Assembly (NCBI RefSeq): GCF_026212465.1
Contig: NC_080056.1
Coordinates: forward strand, 7,348,517 to 7,412,516
DNA length: 64,000 nt
Source of the DNA: Amaranthus tricolor
Taxonomy: Eukaryota > Streptophyta > Magnoliopsida > Caryophyllales > Amaranthaceae
Direction: 5' to 3'
The notes under the pieces: generated by a model
Seen by the model: the letters and a program-made list of their open reading frames with translations, nothing else
Database searches by the model: none
Told to the model about the DNA's origin: nothing
In this document: in pieces, positions 23,509 to 35,705 of the stretch
Position numbering within the stretch: the first letter of the stretch is position 1
Layout of the letters: every line of letters begins with the position of its first letter
Program-made: the position numbers and the translations under genes

Positions 23509-25020
23509 TGTGAACCAAGTCTATACAAAACCTGAAGACCATGCTTAAGGTAGTTTTGAAATGATTTATTACATTCACACAACAAATATAAGTCCTAACT
23601 GTGACATTTGAGGTATTAATAATTTAATATCATGTCATTTTTTAAATATCACCAAAATATTTTGTGATACTTGTAGGAAGTGTCATAAATTAAGATTGAA
23701 ATATTAGGATAATACTCTAAAAATGGTGACATCTAACCAAAACTCCATGGGAGAAGTTTCCCATAAAGTTTCATTAACACTTGAAGATATTAAGTCTTCA
23801 CTTGTGTAAGATTGTTGGGGAGATGATCTATTTTGTTCATTACTCCAACTAGATTCTTGTGTTGTAGTATAATTACTTGTTAAATTGTTGTTTAATTTGG
23901 AGCCTTTTCTAGCTTTTTTGGGATATAACTATAAAAATAATTGCGTAGATGAGAATTATAAAAAGTAGTGAAAAAGTTGCAAGTTACTTAAGGCCGATTA
24001 AAATAGAAATTGTAGTGAACTTAAAGTGTGGATGATAATTAATTAATACTCTACTTGAAGGGGAAAGTGTTAATGAACTAACTCCTCTTATAAAATGAGC
24101 GGTAAATGAGATTTGAATAAAATCTTTTATTATGTTAATTTCTGATACCATTTAAAAAAACTGACTTAATAAAAATTTAAATTAATGGTTGAGGTTCTAA
24201 GATTACCTATTTCCCATCATTTGGTGGAGTTGAATAATAGTTTGCTCTTCTTCTCTTGAGAAATTTCCTCTTTTAATATCTGGCTTTAGGTAATTTATCC
24301 ATCTCAATCTACAACTCTTTCCACATCATAATAGGCCTGCACGTAAATATAATTTAAAAAGTATGAAATTTTAGTAGTAATAAATACATTTTATCATAAT
24401 AAAGAAATATTGCATAACTAAAAAATATAAAAAGTTAATATCATGAAAATATGCGATTAGACGATACAATAAGATTCTAGTTATATGAGTTTATTTTTTC
24501 TTACATAATAACCATAATATATAAAATAAGTTTGAACAAAATAGTGCTAATAACAATAATATGAACCAGGGAGAGTGTGCCAATTGTTATGGCCATGAAG
24601 ATGAATGAAATTGATTAAGATATGATCTTCTTGAGGAGTACATGGTCCCTTTTTTTAGTCCAACCTTGTCACAACAAGGAGCTCTCCCCATTTTGTTTTT
24701 ATTTTTAATTTGTTATTCTTTTTTCCTTTTATTAGGCTTATATAACTACAACTACAATGGAGGTATTTATATTTATATAAGTAAAATAGAGGGACAAAAC
24801 TCAAGTATAATAAGTGTAAGTTTGAATATTCCAAATGTTTAAATGGTTTAAAAGATGGTCATAATAATAGTAATAATTAATATCTTTCAAATTAAATTAT
24901 TCAAAGGAGATTTTTTGCATTTTCTTGGAAACACCTTTCCTTTAAAGTTTGTCTTTTCAGTATGAGTGAGACTAGTAATTTTGCACATACACAAATCATT
25001 CTATTTCGAGATATAATAGT
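23509..25020. other. Intergenic, no recognised feature
   Basis: AT-rich sequence with no convincing exon, repeat or terminal structure. Confidence 0.5.
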
Positions 25021-25215
25021 TTATTAGGCTATAAATAAATTCTCAAATAAGACGGTTTTACGATGAGATTATTTTTATTGGACTGACCGATATATATTTA
25101 CTATGTTAAAGTTATCGCTTATAACCTTTATATGATCAATTAGAGAAATAATGGACTAATTATATGGACTTGTTCGTGATGACACAATCTCACTCTCATA
25201 TATACAAGACTTGTT
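25021..25215. repeat. Dispersed AGACGGTCTC repeat, diverged copy
   Basis: AAATAAGACGGTTTTACGATGAGA at the left, CGCTTATAACCTTTATATGATCAATTAG in the middle and TACAAGACTTGTTG at the right match the layout of the copy at 21239. Elements of this layout also occur at 43250. Confidence 0.5.
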
Positions 25216-25227
25216 GTTCAACATATC

Positions 25228-25510
25228 TTAAGGCTTTAATTATAAATATAAGATTTTGATTGAGTTATTTCCTTGACATGATATCATAAGTCAACGTGAC
25301 AAGAGTTTTTGACTTATAAATTTGAATCTCATTTACCTTTCATTTCAAAGTGGAATATTTTGTGTTAGGCCATATAAGGAGGATATGTGCTCCATATACA
25401 ATTCTACCTCAAAGAGCTTTCGTATGAAATGACTTGTTAAAGTATATAGCATATCATAAGACCTCAACTATAAACTTAAGATTTTTATGACAAAATTAAT
25501 CTGTAGTTTT
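25228..25510 (+). repeat. Dispersed GGTATCA/TTCAAAGTGGAATATT repeat, copy
   Basis: Carries TTCCTTGACATGATATCA, TTGAATCTCATTTACC, AAAGTGGAATATT and CCTCAACTATAAACTTAAG in the order seen in the copy at 44135-44430. Inverted copies lie at 35105-35345 and 36225-36465. Confidence 0.55.
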
Positions 25511-28500
25511 AGATTAATATTGTTTAAATCTAATGTAAGTTCATCTCAAAAATCCAATGGAAGTATGAATACGAGTATTGTAATAGAATAGTTTTTCGTC
25601 AAAGATGTATGTATGTATGTATATTAGAATTTTATTTTGGAACTACATATACATTATATACGCATTATAGGCCTATATACATTGATTTTAATTTTAAATG
25701 CTATATATTCAACACAACATTCACAAACGTTCATAGACCTTACTAGGAATGACCTAATTCCACTCAATTACTCTAACAACATAATTAATTTAAAATACAT
25801 ATTAGTTTTTCAAATTTTGACTTTTATACTATTTATAGTTTCATTAAATATAGTTAAATATAGTGACGTGAAATTTTTAGTTTTATATTTTAAAAAATAT
25901 AGTGACGTGAAATCTAGTTAGATGGATTCATTATCTTATATAATATTAATAAACTTACCTTTTATATATTCATAATAATATATAGAGATATTAACAGTTA
26001 AAAATGTGGATTAGCATGTACTCCATTTTAAGATGTGTTGCAACGAAAGAAACATTAATATATACGTTTTAAAAAAATCATAGCTCAAATTCCGATATGA
26101 GATTTAAAAAGATCGGACTTGACTTGGACAAACCAAAACGAGATATTAAGTGGTGTTTTTTTTTTTCTTAAAATCAAATCATATATATATTGAATTTTTT
26201 GTCCAATCCAAATCTTAATTATTTAGTTCTAAATCATTTGAATCTCCACTTCTAAACATGACCTTCATTTGATTTTATTTTTTATTATTATATCAAATGC
26301 TAATTATCTAAATAGTGGAGGATGAATGAATTTTGTGATGATCAAATGATTACAATATAATTTAAGTATGATTCTAAACATCACCAATTAATTTTTCTAG
26401 CTAATTAATTACATAAAATTTATATTGTCATTTTCATTATTAAATACCAATAACTAAATCATTTTTGATTAAAAAATTTTCGATTAAATACCAATAAAAA
26501 TGTTTGTAAGATCCAAAACTCTACAAATGTAAAGTGATTAGTACACTAGAAAGTTTTGGTACCTGTACTACTGTTTTCTATTCTTTAAGATTGCTTATGA
26601 AAACAAGCATAGCGTTTCATTTTAAATTGTAGATTTTAATTATGAAATCATTAATTAAGAATTTGAGAATGAAAAGATTTGAAGAATCATTCTCATATTA
26701 AATCTTCATCTTTAACCACTTTTACAAAAATAGTAGATTTAACTCAAATTCAAATTTGAATTTTTTTTTATTTGCCGAACACTAAATTTAAGTCAAATAA
26801 GAAATTTTATGATACATGTTCATTGATGCATGTTGTAAGAATTTTTCTTTGGTAATTCTGAAAGTTTTATGATACATGTTATTCGTTGTGAGTTGTGACC
26901 TTGTATTGGTGGCCAAAACTAGAAATAATTTGATAATAAGCTAGACATTGTTAACTAAAGCGAGTATGACAGAGTATTGAATGTCGTTTTAGCAAAGGAT
27001 CATCATAGAAATGGTAGGATATTTTGAAAATTAATCTATAACTATTCAAGAAGGTTTCAAATATAATATCTTAAATTGGGTTATTTTTGATTTTTATGTT
27101 TATGTAAAATCTTGACCATCTAAGTTGATTTTCATCTACGGGTTATTTCAAATTTAGTCGAGTCATACTAAATTTCAGTTAATCAGGCTAATTTTCGACA
27201 TACAACTACGTGTGTCCCGAGACATGCAATGAATCTACTCTAAATCAAATGAGACATGCGACTAAAGGGATGACTAAGTCAAAAGCTCAACTAAATTGTG
27301 AAAGAAAGTGTGACAAGAACCGAGTAAATTTGAACTAAGTTGTTCTGTCAACAGCAATTGATTGTTGTAAAATAAACACTTATGATCTCACATCTAAGAA
27401 TTAAAGAGATTAACTAATATATACGTTTAATAGGCTATTTCTATTACCAATTAATTTTATAGAATGAAACCTCATCGGGTTTATATTCAGTCCACTCTTA
27501 GTTTACGGATCTTATTGTATACAAACAATGGTAAATTTATCATAGATGTATTCGTAACTACATCATCCTTTTATTACAACTTTATCCCAAAGAAGTACCT
27601 AACTAACAGGATTTATGGAGTATAAAGTGACTATCTTCATCATGACCGAAACGTGTTCTAGAACACATTGACGGCAAAATTATTCATATTAACTGCGATA
27701 TCTATTTTGCAACCGTGCAATCTAGTGAAGCAACCTAACAAGTAACAAGTAAACCTAGTTTAACCGCAGCAGCAGTAGCCTGACTATTGTAGTCTAGTTT
27801 AACCGCAGCATCATAAATCAACTCAACTAAAACATTAATTGCAAAGCCATTCAAAAGTGTAGTTAACGTTTACATTCGCTTGATCGTTTCTACTTTACCT
27901 TTTCTCTTTTGTAGGCGAGAGATATCAAACAAATGGAAGACTCAGGAGACTCATCAATTATTGAAGATCGCACAAACATAGAGTAAAAATACGACCTCAT
28001 CGCATCGCATTGACCTCAATGTTAAGGTTTATACAAAAACAGATCAATATTTCCCGTGTTGTAAAGGGGTAAAAAACTCGCATTTTGGACCGTTTCAAGG
28101 AATTATCACAAGTTTTCGGCTGATATTTGACGTTATGACGACATCATTCTCGTTACCGCGATCGCGACTGTTAATATATTTTTGCAATATGGATCCAACA
28201 GAGACAAATATGCATACTATGAATTCAAACAGAGATGCAAGAGTATACAGAACAATAGTACAAGCTCCTATTCAAGAAACAAATCACATGAATATTTACA
28301 TTGCAAATTCAAGAATAAACAAATATGCACTTAACATAAAAAAGATGCAAGAATGAAGAGAGTTGTTTGAAAAAACAAAGCAATACATTTCTTATTACCA
28401 ACAGAAGACGCAGAATGCCATTTAAAACGACACGATCGCTCGTATAGTTATGCCATTCTGACATGTCTCTTCAATCTTTACTTAGCTAGAATGTACAAAT

Positions 28501-28590
28501 GACATCAAAAGCATACTTACCTTAAAGGTGAAAACGATAAAGCATCATCTTCATTCTACAAGTTGAAAACGTAGCTACTTTCTTCAGTAT
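25511..28590. other. Intergenic, downstream of EAF6; nothing recognised
   Basis: Very AT-rich to about 27 kb. A phrase TAGTTTAACCGCAGCA is duplicated at about 27757 and 27795. The last few hundred bases (from about 28130) are probably EAF6 3'UTR. Open frames here are short and unconvincing. Confidence 0.5.
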
Positions 28591-30648
28591 TCACAACGTC
28601 AACCTTCCCTTCTTCGGTTTACCCCTGATCAGGTAAATTTATCAGTCATGAACAATATGGACACCTTTTGATGTTTTTGAGAGTTGAGCAATAGTGGGAA
28701 ATTGTACTTACTGTCCATTAGCAGGTAAGCTTCCGCCTTTCGATCTCCCAGAACCAACATCTAAAATTCAAAATGTGAAAAAAGGATGCAAGTCATCACA
28801 TATAATGAAATCTCGGTTAAACAACTATGTGTTAAAGCATACGGTCACGCGGCGCCTACCTGTTTGCTCTTCAACCTGAACAAAGAAACAAAGTGAATTA
28901 CAGTGTGACCAATATCACAAAACCTGTTATTCTAACGTTACAAAATAACAAAAAGAGGCAGGTCTGCTTTTTGGACGACTTGTATAAAATTCAAGAAGAA
29001 AACTAAACATACGATAACAAAACTTCATTTTGATATCCAATTTCAAAATAAATAGTAAGAACCGGAAGATGAAGAGGAAGAAACTAAAAATTCGAATTAA
29101 TGTTTCACATCATAAATATTATACTATAATTCAAATATCTCATACCACAGGGGAGGTTATAGAAGACAAAGAGAAAATTCTATCTTCGGGCTGGAACCTC
29201 CTGGACCTCTTCAAGCTGTAGCCAAACAAGAGAACAATTTGTTACAAAATCCAGAACCAAAGAAAGGTTTACTAAAAAAAACACTAAATATGTTTGAAGA
29301 CAAATTTATGTCCTATGACAAAAAGATATCAACTCGCATGATAAGCCTTTAAGAAAATCTCTGTATGAAGTGCCAAAGTTGTTGCCAGCAAGTTGAAACA
29401 CAAAAATTACAAGTGAAATATGCAGTCGGTCGGACAAAGGTCTCGCCAACTCTCTACATACATGCAGTCTTGCAAAGTAAAGAAGAAACAACATCAATGC
29501 AAAATGAATGAACTTCTTGTGCGTTCAAATCCCAAGAGTAGAGAGTGAACAGGATACCACCATACCAACCAAATGTATACAACTTCGAAAAATTTAGGAA
29601 AACTCGAAAACTTGGAAAAATTAACTAGGCTATTTTGTGCAGCATATTTGAGGGACAGAAGTTTAAACAGTCGCCTGGAACTTGCAACTTTGCATTATGA
29701 AGACGCATAAAGTTCTGGTCTGGTACAAAGACGCAGGCACTAATAACGGCCAGAATGTGACGAATAAATATAAATTAGTCACAAAACAAAAGGGAAATGA
29801 TATGAACACTTTAAAGAGAGAGGACGATGGTGGCCAACGATGACCTAAATAACATGAATAAATAATGACACGAAGAATTGTGATTTGGAGGAGCACGAGT
29901 ATCGATAGGAATGAATGGAAGAGCAGTGTGTATGTGAAAGATCATTGACATTAATTTCTTAGTCATAAATAATTACTCTCTCTTATCTAATCAAATGTCC
30001 AATTTGTTTTTTGGCAATTTTTTATCAATGACTCTTAGCATTTCATTTTGCTTACACAAGATTCACAGAAAAACGACAGCAAACAACAAAAACAGAACGA
30101 CATGAAGAAAGTAGTAGGAACGAGAGGCATAAAAATGAAAACAAATGGAAACTCATACTTTGCTGTAGACTTTGATGAACTTAAGAACCCTTCAAAACCT
30201 TTCAAAACATGCCCAAATTGGTTGGAATCTTGTAAATAGGTGGTCTCCAACTCAAACACCTAAAAAACATCACAAGCAAAAGGTAACAACACAAGATCTC
30301 TAAGATATGCCCAAAAAAGCAATGTACAAAACTATAGATATATATTAGCAAAGAGTGTAGAACAGATAAGTCTTCATTCAGTTACCTGCTTTTCAATATT
30401 CCGAAGTTCATCCTGAAGCTTCTCTCTCTTGCTCAAAAGGCTTGCAAGCCTAGCCCCCGGATTAGAAGACTTTTGCCCTAAAATTAGTATCAACCAAAAT
30501 TTGTCGTTTTCTCCCTACTTTTATATATGGAGAAAAATAAACTTAAAAAGAAAAATATAAAACACAAACACCAACAAAAAAATTAACAAAAACTCTCAAA
30601 GTTAACCAAATTAAAAAGGAGTTGCAAGTTGTTACCATTAGCCTCCAT
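28591..30648 (-). CDS. EAF6: Chromatin modification-related protein EAF6 (NuA4/MYST acetyltransferase subunit), seven exons
   Basis: EAF6 is a small accessory subunit of NuA4-type and other MYST histone acetyltransferase complexes in the nucleus. Exons, all with GT/AG borders: 30648-30636, 30477-30386, 30259-30159, 29215-29146, 28875-28860, 28760-28712 and 28624-28591, 375 nt in all, in frame throughout, 124 residues. The protein starts MEANGQKSSNPGARLASLLS. Residues about 13-50 form the expected coiled coil (KREKLQDELRNIEKQVFELE). The family block follows (ETTYLQDSNQFGHVLKGFEG, FLSSSKSTANLKRSRRFQPE, DRIFSLSSITSP), then a basic Gly/Lys region (GRSKGG, GKPKKG). Exon 5 has only 16 nt. The frame ends early as GRLTL; relatives I recall carry an acidic tail there, so the 3' end may be mis-predicted or shortened. 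Identification is firm from the central block. Confidence 0.88.
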
Positions 30649-32339
30649 GAGCATAGTTGTTTCTCACAAAAGCTTCCAATAGAGAAGCAAATTAAGCCTT
30701 CGGCCTATAGCATAGGACATACATGATTCAAAAATACAATTAAATAAAGAAAAAAAAATACACACATATGGCCTTGTTTAACGAAAGTAGCACATCCCAA
30801 ACAAATGCAAGATAAAGAAGTACATTAAGATGAAATTTTTCTTAAACATTATTTTCATTCTCAATGGTATAGTTCTTTTGTTTTGGTCATAAATAAACTA
30901 AAGTATTATGGATAGCCATAAACAATGCCAACTTCTTGCTTTTTGTGAAATTTCAAATGTTGTTCACTAAACTGGATCAATTGTAAACAAACCCATTGCT
31001 AGAGTTAGCCCACATACATGTGACTTCCTCAACACCAACTAGGAGGGAATTTTGTAGTAGCATTGGGGTAATGGTATGTTTTGTTAATCACATGTAAGTT
31101 CATTTAATATTTCATTCTGGTTTATCAGCACGATGATTAGTTTAAAAAAAACACATGCACAAGAAGGAACTCCTAATTACCTTCTCATTAAAGTCGAAGC
31201 CCATCATATGAACATACATAAAAACATCAATTTAACCACTTCCACCACCAATGCAACAACCAGTAAACTACAATACCAATTTAGTAAAAAAGTTGGAGAA
31301 AGAAAACACATAAAAAAATTGAGTGAAAATCTCTTCGAGATGGCATGAGGCTTATACTCATTGTAGATAAGTAGCCTTGCTATTTTACGGTAACAAAGAG
31401 GTGGCTTAATTTATCATCACTTTAACAAAAATAAAAACCATCAAGAGCATCGCAAAGAGGGAAGATTAAAATAAACTATATATATCTTTCTGTTAAGAGA
31501 TAAACTTCAATATTGAAGCAAAAATAGATATCATATGGTAGATACTAGGACACAATTGGTCCTGTGGTCACCCAAAAACGATGAATAAAATACATAAAGT
31601 CACTGATGGGATGAATATAGTAGTATGATTTACAAAATTAGTATCGATGACAAAGAAGAATTGAATTCTCATATTCTCCATAAAACTCAAGTGGATATTG
31701 ACGACATGTGGTGGCTTTGCATAAGTAGAACAACACAAACACAAAAAATGTTTCTAAGCACTTCTAATGAGAGACATAAATGAAAATCAAAAGGTTTTTA
31801 CAAGTTGTTCACAATATCTTTTACATACTCTTGCCTTCCTCTTTATATTAAAAACTCTAAAGCTAACTCGTTGTCATCATCAACCACAAAGGCTCCTATC
31901 TCTTGCACAATCCTAATCTTTGTTATGAGACTCCTTTGACGCCTAATATCACGCATTTGTCCCTTTTTTATGGTGTAAATTTGGAAATCCCCCACGGGCA
32001 AGAGAAAGGGAAATCAACCCTTCCTAAAAGTAGTGATAATTAAGCCCTTGTCACAAGACCGAAGCTAAAACCTTCAGCCATGGTCAACCCATGATTCTTT
32101 GTTCCTCAATTAGGGCGTAACTTAATAATAACTTATTTTTGTTCTAAATTTTAACTTTGTTAAAATTCTTTTTAAAAGAGATGTCTCATCTCTTTACTGT
32201 ATAATCAAGATAAACTTCCAAGTCACCTCCATGGCTCCATGAAATTCATCAATAGTTAGTTCATTAACATATTGTATGTGACTGGAGCAAGACCCTGATC
32301 CTTCACAATTAGCTGGGAGATCTCCTTAAAATCACCCAA

Positions 32340-32840
32340 AGGACAAATCATTAAATGAAGAATTGCAGAAGCCACCCTAATGATAGGGGTCCTGGTACCA
32401 TGAGGGTTCCTGGTCTCTAAGTCAATCATGAGGTATAAATACTCTCATATTCACCATCGTTAAGATAATTGATTTCATCCAACCCTAACTAACAAAACTC
32501 CTATGGAACTAGTCAAGAGCATTAATTGAGGCCTCACGCCATAAACAAACCCTAAGTTATTCCAAGTTCATTAATCTACTTAAATTCTCATTGACGCTTG
32601 TTACTTGTGCACTTGAATATCAGAGCAGGTCCCCGGATGACACCTTCGAACCCTCCTAATGCTTGTTACTTGTGCAGATCCGATCATTGAAGTGGTCTTA
32701 TTGCAAGAAGAGCTAGATAGCAAAGTCAAAGCCTCTCAACAACCAGCATACTTCCTTTCAAACAAACAACCCTAGCATTAGCTAAGCTTAGTGCTACTTG
32801 ATTACGTCCGGTCCTAAACAGGAGCACATATCAATCCAAC
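32340..32840 (+). mobile_element. Tat-like gypsy LTR remnant
   Basis: TGATAGGGGTCCTGGTACCAT, then GGTATAAATACTCTCATATTC (a TATA box), ACTTGAATATCAGAGCAGGT, CCCCGGATGACACC and TTGTGCAGATCCGATCAT follow in the order seen in Tat/Ogre-type plant LTRs as I recall them. No flanking duplication or internal region was found. It is a diverged solo or truncated LTR. Confidence 0.5.
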
Positions 32841-33369
32841 TATAGAGCTTACTATTTCCCTTTGAACATCTTAGTTAATCCCCACTTAGAATGAACTTCA
32901 AATGGATGTGAAACCTTAATTTTTAAAATAAGTTATAAAAAATGCAATGACACCCGGCCTCGGCTCTATCGCATGAGCGAGGCTCTATTATTAAAGGACC
33001 TAATTTAATATATACGTTTTGAAATATAAACTAAAAAATATAATATTTTTATTTTCTAGCTAGCAGGTGATGTTTGATATTTTTTTCATTGATATTATTC
33101 AATCTAGGTAACTTAGTAGTTCTATTATTCCTATAAAAAAGCACTGCTAATATTATTTTGTTGTATTATTTTTCTTTATTTAAATTAATTACACAAATCA
33201 ATACTCTATTTAATAAAAATAAAAATAAAATAATAGTTTATTATTAGCACTTATAAATAGACCAACGTTTGTAGTCAAAAAGCTCATATTTAATTTTCGC
33301 TCAAACCTTGAAAGCTCGGAGACGGAAAACCAACTCAACAATCAAACTAATAAACAAGCAACTACTCTC

Positions 33370-33505
33370 ACGAGAGACCGTCTCTCAAAGGCTAACCTCA
33401 AAATAAGTATGCATTCTTATTTTCTCTTTGTATTAATTGGGCTATTTAGTCCATATATCTAATGTATTGCTAGGAGAAACCGTCTCTCTCAACAATTTGT
33501 GTAAA
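33370..33505. repeat. Fragments of the GAGACCGTCTC repeat
   Basis: GAGAGACCGTCTCTC (33373) and GGAGAAACCGTCTCTCTC (33474) flank about 90 bases of AT-rich sequence; weak relatives of the dispersed repeat at 21239. Confidence 0.4.
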
Positions 33506-33703
33506 ACAATTATTTCAAAAATAGAACAATTATTTTGTGTAGTTCATATATAGAATTATGACCCAAAACCCTAATTACAAAACAAGTGAAAATTCCAAAC
33601 CCATACATCATAATTGTAATTATATGCAGATTTAAGAAAATACAAAAAAATTAGGACAGAAAGGACAATAACCCAAAGAAAGACAAAGTACAATTACTGG
33701 TAC

Positions 33704-33960
33704 CTGGGTAAAGTGTTTGTGTAGTAGAATTCGTCCGCGGAAGGTAGCAGGTGAAACGGCAGACTTGAGTTGTGACTGGAAACTGAGGAGTGCATCAATT
33801 TATGATTGACAGGAAAAGGATAGACAAACGGAAATTGATTTTTTTGGTAAAGGCAAAGGTAAGACCAGGGAAGAAGGGGTTTGGGAGTCGTAGGGTAATT
33901 AGAATTGAATCCGAGTATTTCAAATTAAGGGCATGCTTCTCTTTCCCCTTTGAATTGATC
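33704..33960 (-). promoter_or_regulatory. Probable EAF6 leader exon and promoter
   Basis: On the minus strand a CT-rich stretch runs down to the CAG/GTACCA donor at 33704. It has no long open frame, as expected of an untranslated leader. The transcription start is not defined; no clear TATA box was found. Confidence 0.4.
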
Positions 33961-34160
33961 AAAGAGGAATGGTTTATTTTTAAGAAAATAGTAATAAATT
34001 AAAAAAAATAATAAATTATGTGGATAAAATTTTTTTAAAAAAAGTTAAAATGTATGAATGAGATTAAAAAAGTGATGAGTCATTGTTCAAATATAAAAAT
34101 GATATAAATTAAGTGGGACGAACAAAAATGAAAAATGATGCAAATTCAATGAGACGGAAG

Positions 34161-35053
34161 TAAGAATGGCAATGAATCTTGGACTAGACCCGAATCCGTG
34201 GATCCATATAAGTTTTTGCGGGTTTAGATCCTAAAAATGAGATTCAACGGATCCGGGTCAAATCTGAATCCATTTGTTTTAGACGGGTTCAGCCGGATCT
34301 AAAAAAATGCCCGAAATCGGACCCGTTTTCTTTTAATAAACCCTTAGCATTATACTATACAGCCAATACAGGGCTGCATCATATTCCTGCATTACCCAAA
34401 CTAGTTAAAAAGGTATTACTGCTAGTTGCGGTAATCTCATAATCTCACTTCTTTACTTTTTTTTTTTTTTGAAATGGAAAACATATCGATATTAAATTTT
34501 GCACTCGGTCCTTAGCCTTGGTATTAATTTTTACAGGTTTAATTACAACTCTTCCTACAGGTTCCATAATAATCAAGAGAATTGACCATGAATAATGAAT
34601 TCTTTTCACTTCTTTACTTTATGTGATCAATAATACAATTTTTTATTTCTAAACTAATTAAAATGGTATTACCACAACTACATTAGTACACAAAACATTA
34701 TACTTGGAATAATTAATTTATTGAATATACCTTTGTCTAAGGATTTAGTTATTAATTTCAAGATAATTTTAAGTTCTATAATGTTATTTTGGATGGTCGG
34801 TTGCAAGATTGTATATATTATTATCAATAGTTAATGAAAATAGCTTTATTGCAATTTCAATACGATCTAATTACAAAAATGCCAAATATAAGCTAGATCC
34901 GTTTTGAACTCGAATCCGATACTAGATCCGGATGTGGGTCCTAAAAATTTAGACCCGCGGATCCGAATCCGAATCTGGGTCTTGCCTGTGAAAACGAATT
35001 TGGATCCGAATCCACCTGGACCCGTTCCAGATCCGACCCAGTTGTCATCCCTA
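34161..35053. mobile_element. Non-autonomous hAT-type element, copy 2
   Basis: 893 bp. GACGGAAG flanks it on both sides (34153-34160 and 35054-35061). The right end, read inward, is TAGGGATGACAACTGGGTC; the left end TAAGAATGGCAATGAATC is a diverged partner. Like the element at 13788 it is packed with GGATCCG/GGTCCTA words near both ends. It inserted into sequence that itself looks like a MITE end (GAGACGGAAGGAGG). Confidence 0.85.
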
Positions 35054-35104
35054 GACGGAAGGAGGATGCCCAGTTGAGATGATACAAGTTAGGTATAACA
35101 AAGA

Positions 35105-35345
35105 ACTAACTCTATCAAAAGATTAAGCAAATAGTCAAGGCCCTAAAATATGTTATATGTTCTATCATGCTCTGTCACATAAGAACTCTGTAGGTTAAAA
35201 GTGTCGATACAACACAAGTCTCTTCATACTTGATGCTAATAATTCCACTTCAAATGAGGGGTATATATATGACTTTCAAACTAGTAATATGAGCTTCTGA
35301 TATCATATCAAGAAACAAATTCAGCTAAAAATTTAAGTTGATTGC
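35105..35345 (-). repeat. Dispersed GGTATCA/TTCAAAGTGGAATATT repeat, inverted copy
   Basis: AATATGTTATATGTTCTATCATGCTC, AATTCCACTTCAAATGAGGG and GATATCATATCAAGAAAC follow in the order of the family, opposite to the copies at 25228 and 44135. Confidence 0.6.
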
Positions 35346-35705
35346 TCAAGAGCATATATGAATTCACAATTTAAACCCAAATAATGCTCTCATAAAATGT
35401 TAAATTAGGCAAGACTTATAATAAATGCCAGCATATTATCGAAAAGACACGAGGTGCACACACTTTATAAGCCAGTGAGATACTATCCCAAAACCATATG
35501 ACTATAGGAAGAAGAACTCTAATAATTATTCAATTTGTCAAAAAAAATAAATAAAATTGAAAGATGAAATCATATTCAATTTGTTAATGTGGTATAAATC
35601 ATCTCAAAAAAACTGAAATAATTATACTTCATGAAATATAAATTCAAAATTACATCCCTAAATCAAGTCAAGAAAATAAAATAAAAATTGAACTTATAGC
35701 TCTTA

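Larger units (their letters stand above)
30704..33711 (-). other. Probable 5'UTR intron of EAF6
   Basis: Minus-strand acceptor CTATAG at 30705-30710 lies 56 bases before the EAF6 start codon. A good donor, CAG/GTACCA, lies at 33704/33703, after leader-like pyrimidine-rich sequence. This would make a 3-kb leader intron. It holds the Tat-like LTR remnant at about 32340-32840 and otherwise AT-rich sequence. Confidence 0.5.

Noticed and set aside
30035..30259. 74-residue minus-strand frame beginning MFELETTYL
   Set aside because: It is EAF6 exon 3 read on into its intron; splicing at 30159 ends the exon.
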